NCBI RefSeq assembly: GCF_000170855.1
Contig: NZ_ABCQ01000027.1
Coordinates: 1-55,001 of the forward strand
Direction of reading: 5' to 3'
DNA length: 55,001 nucleotides
Origin: Moritella sp. PE36
GTDB lineage: Bacteria > Pseudomonadota > Gammaproteobacteria > Enterobacterales > Moritellaceae
Below are positions 52,511 through 55,001 of this stretch, piece by piece. The position numbers were made by a program, and so were the translations under genes. Under the pieces are notes generated by a model. That model was given only the letters and a program-made list of their open reading frames with translations. It made no database searches and was not told where the DNA came from. The stretch's first letter is position 1; the number at the start of each line of letters is the position of its first letter.

Positions 52511-52555
52511 TATCCCCAAGCGACTCTAAGATGAACAATCAGCAACTTGGGTATA
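52511..52555. repeat. Short ERIC-like palindrome between panC and panD
   Basis: TATCCCCAAGCGACTCTAAG and CAGCAACTTGGGTATA form imperfect inverted arms in a 45-bp element that is otherwise reduced to the ends. It could fold in the panC-panD transcript. Confidence 0.55.
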
Positions 52556-52589
52556 TTCATAAACTATTAATGGAATGGGTTTTAGAACA

Positions 52590-52970
52590 ATGCAAACCAC
52601 AATGCTAAAAGGTAAATTACACCAAGCGCGTGTAACACATGCAGAATTAAACTATGAAGGTTCATGCGCAATCGATCAAGATATGCTTGATGCGTCAGGG
52701 ATCCTAGAGTATGAAGCAATCGATATCTATAACATTGATAATGGTGAGCGCTTTTCAACTTATGCTATCGCTGGCGAACGCGGTTCAAAAATCATTTCAG
52801 TGAACGGCGCTGCAGCGCGTAAAGCAGCAGTCGGCGATCGTATCATTATCTGTGCTTACGTACGTATGGACAATGAAGAAGCGAAACAACACAAACCTTC
52901 GCTTGTTTATCTTAATCAAGTTAATGACATCGTTCGTACAAGTAACGATATTCCAGTACAGGTTGCCTAG
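52590..52970 (+). CDS. panD: Aspartate 1-decarboxylase
   Basis: Pyruvoyl enzyme that makes beta-alanine from aspartate for panC. The proenzyme is 126 aa, identical in length to E. coli PanD. Self-cleavage should occur between Gly24 and Ser25 in [12 protein letters not shown], making the pyruvoyl group. [15 protein letters not shown] and [13 protein letters not shown] are conserved. The ATG at 52590 gives the family start ([11 protein letters not shown]); longer frames begin at 52575. In E. coli panD is set apart from panBC by another gene; here only a repeat lies between. Confidence 0.96.
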   Translation: MQTTMLKGKLHQARVTHAELNYEGSCAIDQDMLDASGILEYEAIDIYNIDNGERFSTYAIAGERGSKIISVNGAAARKAAVGDRIIICAYVRMDNEEAKQHKPSLVYLNQVNDIVRTSNDIPVQVA

Positions 52971-52993
52971 TTAGCAAACCGATACGGAATAAT

Positions 52994-53022
52994 GAAAAAC
53001 CAGCGTTATGCTGGTTTTTTTG
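52994..53022 (+). terminator. Terminator after panD
   Basis: AAAAACCAGCGTTATGCTGG forms a compact hairpin followed by TTTTTTTG, 24 nt behind the panD stop. Confidence 0.9.
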
Positions 53023-53083
53023 TGCCTGAAATCTAGCCGATGATGTATTGAATTCTATTGCTGTAAATAAATCACAGGTAATA

Positions 53084-53109
53084 AAAAAGAGCACCTAAGC
53101 GCTCTTTTG
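53084..53109 (-). terminator. Terminator after the transketolase gene
   Basis: AAAGAGCACCTAAGCGCTCTTTT is a short hairpin; on the minus strand it is followed by TTTTTTATT, downstream of tkt. It faces the panD terminator across about 60 bp. Confidence 0.8.
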
Positions 53110-53167
53110 TCATCACCCTAATAACTTAAGTCTGAGTGCCAATATCTCGACACACAGCCTTTACTTA

Positions 53168-55001
53168 TTACAGAATTGATTCAGCCGTTGCAACAACGTT
53201 TGCAACAGTGAAACCGAACATTTCAAACAGTTGGTCAGCAGGTGCTGATTCGCCGAATGTTGTCATGCCGATGATCTTACCGTTAAAGCCAGTGTATTTG
53301 TGCCAGAAGTCAGCGATACCCGCTTCAACCGCAACACGTTTAACAACGTCAGACGGTAGAACAGATTCACGGTATGCAGCGTCTTGCTTGTCAAATACGT
53401 CTGTAGCAGGCATAGATACAACACGAACCTTACGGCCTTTCGCTGTTAGTTCTGCCGCTGCTTTCGTACAAAGTTCAACTTCAGAACCGGTAGAAATAAG
53501 GATAAGTTCTGGTTTGCCATCACAATCAACTAGCGTGTAACCACCTTTAGCAACGTTAGCTAACTGTGCATCAGTACGCGGCATAGGTGCTAGACCTTGG
53601 CGACTGAAGATTAGAGCCGTTGGACCGTCTTTACGTTCGATTGCATATTTCCATGCTACCGCAGATTCAACAGAATCACATGGACGCCATGCGCTCATGT
53701 TTGGTGTTAGACGTAGACTTGCAACTTGCTCTACTGGCTGGTGAGTTGGACCATCTTCACCTAGACCGATTGAGTCATGTGTATAAACTTGGATGTTCTG
53801 AATTTTCATTAATGCAGCCATACGCATTGCATTACGCGCATATTCCATGAACATCAGGAATGTCGCACCGTAAGGCGTTAAACCACCGTGTAAAGACATA
53901 CCATTGATGATTGCCGTCATAGCAAACTCACGTACACCGTAATGTAAGTAGTTACCAGATGCGTCATCAGCAGTAATTGCTTTAGTACCAGACCACATAG
54001 TTAAGTTAGATGGTGCTAAATCAGCTGAGCCACCGAGTAGTTCTGGTAACATTGCACCAAACTCTTCGATACAGTTTTGTGATGCTTTACGTGTCGCTAT
54101 TTTTGCAGAATCAACTTGTAACTGTTTGATGTAATCAGTTGTTTTTGTTTCCCAATCTGCAGGTAGTTCACCTGAAGTACGACGTAGGTATTCTGCAGCT
54201 AGTTCAGGATATGCCGCTTGATAAGCCGCAAATTTTTCATTCCATGCAGCTTCCGCTTGTGCGCCAGCTTCATTGGCATCCCACTCAGCATAGATATCTG
54301 CAGGAATTTCAAATGCAGCGTGTTTCCAACCAAGTTTTTCACGTGTTGCTATGATTTCAGCTTCACCCAGAGGAGCACCATGACAGCCATGCGTACCTTC
54401 TTTATTTGGTGAACCAAAACCGATCACTGTTTTACAACAGATAAGACTTGGACGTGATGTTTCAGCTTTAGATGCGTCGATTGCCGCTTGGATTTCTGCA
54501 GGGTTATGACCATCTACAGAGATTACATGCCAGCCGTAAGCTTCAAAACGTTTTACTGTGTCGTCAGTGAACCAACCATCAACTTCGCCATCAATTGAAA
54601 TGCCGTTGTCATCCCAGAATGCAACTAGTTTACCTAAGCCTAATGTGCCAGCAAGTGAACATGCTTCGTGAGAGATACCTTCCATTAGACAGCCATCGCC
54701 TAAGAAAGAGTAAGTGAAATGATCAACAACTTCATGTTCTGGTTTATTGAACTGTGCTGCTAATGTTTTTTCAGCAATCGCCATGCCTATAGCATTAGTG
54801 ATACCTTGGCCTAATGGACCAGTCGTAGTTTCAATACCAGGTGCATAACCATACTCTGGGTGACCAGGTGTTTTTGAATGCAATTGACGGAAGTTCTTCA
54901 ATTCTTCAATTGGTAGTGCGTAACCTGTTAGGTGTAGCAGTGAGTAAATAAGCATTGAACCATGACCGTTTGACAGAATAAAGCGGTCACGATCAACCCA
55001 G
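53168..55001 (-). CDS. tkt: Transketolase, 5' end outside the window
   Basis: Thiamine-diphosphate enzyme that moves two-carbon units between sugar phosphates in the pentose phosphate pathway. The reading frame is open to the right edge ([16 protein letters not shown] is encoded at the very end), so roughly the first 50-60 residues are missing. Visible blocks include [24 protein letters not shown], the ThDP motif GDGCLMEG to [28 protein letters not shown] and [18 protein letters not shown]. It closely follows E. coli TktA/TktB along its length. A terminator follows the stop. Confidence 0.97.
   Translation of the reverse strand, partial: WVDRDRFILSNGHGSMLIYSLLHLTGYALPIEELKNFRQLHSKTPGHPEYGYAPGIETTTGPLGQGITNAIGMAIAEKTLAAQFNKPEHEVVDHFTYSFLGDGCLMEGISHEACSLAGTLGLGKLVAFWDDNGISIDGEVDGWFTDDTVKRFEAYGWHVISVDGHNPAEIQAAIDASKAETSRPSLICCKTVIGFGSPNKEGTHGCHGAPLGEAEIIATREKLGWKHAAFEIPADIYAEWDANEAGAQAEAAWNEKFAAYQAAYPELAAEYLRRTSGELPADWETKTTDYIKQLQVDSAKIATRKASQNCIEEFGAMLPELLGGSADLAPSNLTMWSGTKAITADDASGNYLHYGVREFAMTAIINGMSLHGGLTPYGATFLMFMEYARNAMRMAALMKIQNIQVYTHDSIGLGEDGPTHQPVEQVASLRLTPNMSAWRPCDSVESAVAWKYAIERKDGPTALIFSRQGLAPMPRTDAQLANVAKGGYTLVDCDGKPELILISTGSEVELCTKAAAELTAKGRKVRVVSMPATDVFDKQDAAYRESVLPSDVVKRVAVEAGIADFWHKYTGFNGKIIGMTTFGESAPADQLFEMFGFTVANVVATAESIL

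Noticed and set aside
1-55001. tRNA or rRNA genes, CRISPR arrays, prophage or complete insertion sequences
   Set aside because: No cloverleaf with a TTCGANNC arm, no rRNA core stretches, no regularly spaced direct repeats, and no integrase, transposase or phage structural genes were noticed on either strand.

Overview
The window looks like core chromosome of a marine gammaproteobacterium of the Vibrio/Shewanella/Moritella kind. Most genes read as close relatives of E. coli and Vibrio housekeeping proteins, the DNA is moderately AT-rich, and gene order follows two classic enterobacterial/vibrio blocks (bamC-dapA-gcvR-bcp-perM and hrpB-sfsA-dksA-gluQ-pcnB-folK-pan). A Moritella-like genus is my best guess, but it is an inference from memory of protein similarity. 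I see no rRNA, tRNA, CRISPR array, prophage or complete insertion sequence.

Layout. 1-4.9 kb: start of tyrA behind aroF (aromatic amino acid entry), talB, an RluA-type pseudouridine synthase, and a small run of a Cys-type SelW-like protein, an M15 peptidase and a DUF2897 membrane protein. 4.9-7.7 kb: dapA-bamC facing gcvR. 7.7-13.5 kb: accessory cargo lying between gcvR and bcp, which are neighbours in E. coli. It holds a PepSY membrane protein behind a Fur-like box, two tandem secreted proteins with a YadA-type neck, and a tightly overlapped sulfur-carrier operon (cysM-like, JAMM protease, and a ThiS/MoaD-E1-rhodanese fusion). 13.6-14.2 kb: bcp. 14.2-20.6 kb: a second block of cargo before perM, with an NHL-repeat surface protein, gene scraps and a 47-codon microgene, then a MocR-type regulator divergent from phhA-phhB (phenylalanine hydroxylation) with repeated operator sites between them, and a full-length 127-bp ERIC element. 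20.6-23.8 kb: perM, a TusA-like protein, a porin and a DUF423 protein.

23.9-28.2 kb: an RND efflux permease and its membrane fusion protein. 28.4-31.2 kb: erpA, a DUF6776-type protein and hemL. 31.6-35.3 kb: a small outer-membrane barrel and a very large GH19-type chitinase. 35.8-44.8 kb: mrcB (PBP1b), a GNAT acetyltransferase, arfB, an M23 endopeptidase, a DUF1294 protein, rlmF and hrpB. 44.9-53 kb: an unknown secreted protein, then sfsA, dksA, gluQ, pcnB, folK, panB, panC and panD. The right edge cuts the 5' end of a transketolase gene on the minus strand.

The most interesting items are: (i) the sulfur-carrier operon, whose carrier domain is fused upstream of its own activating enzyme so that the Gly-Gly tail is buried inside the chain, next to a JAMM protease that could free it; (ii) pcnB, which almost certainly starts at an ATT codon, because the reading frame upstream of the first GTG encodes the conserved PcnB N-terminus; (iii) the pair of anchorless YadA-neck secreted proteins; (iv) the evenly spaced CCAGTACAG operators in front of phhA; and (v) a perfect 11-bp inverted repeat upstream of the chitinase gene.
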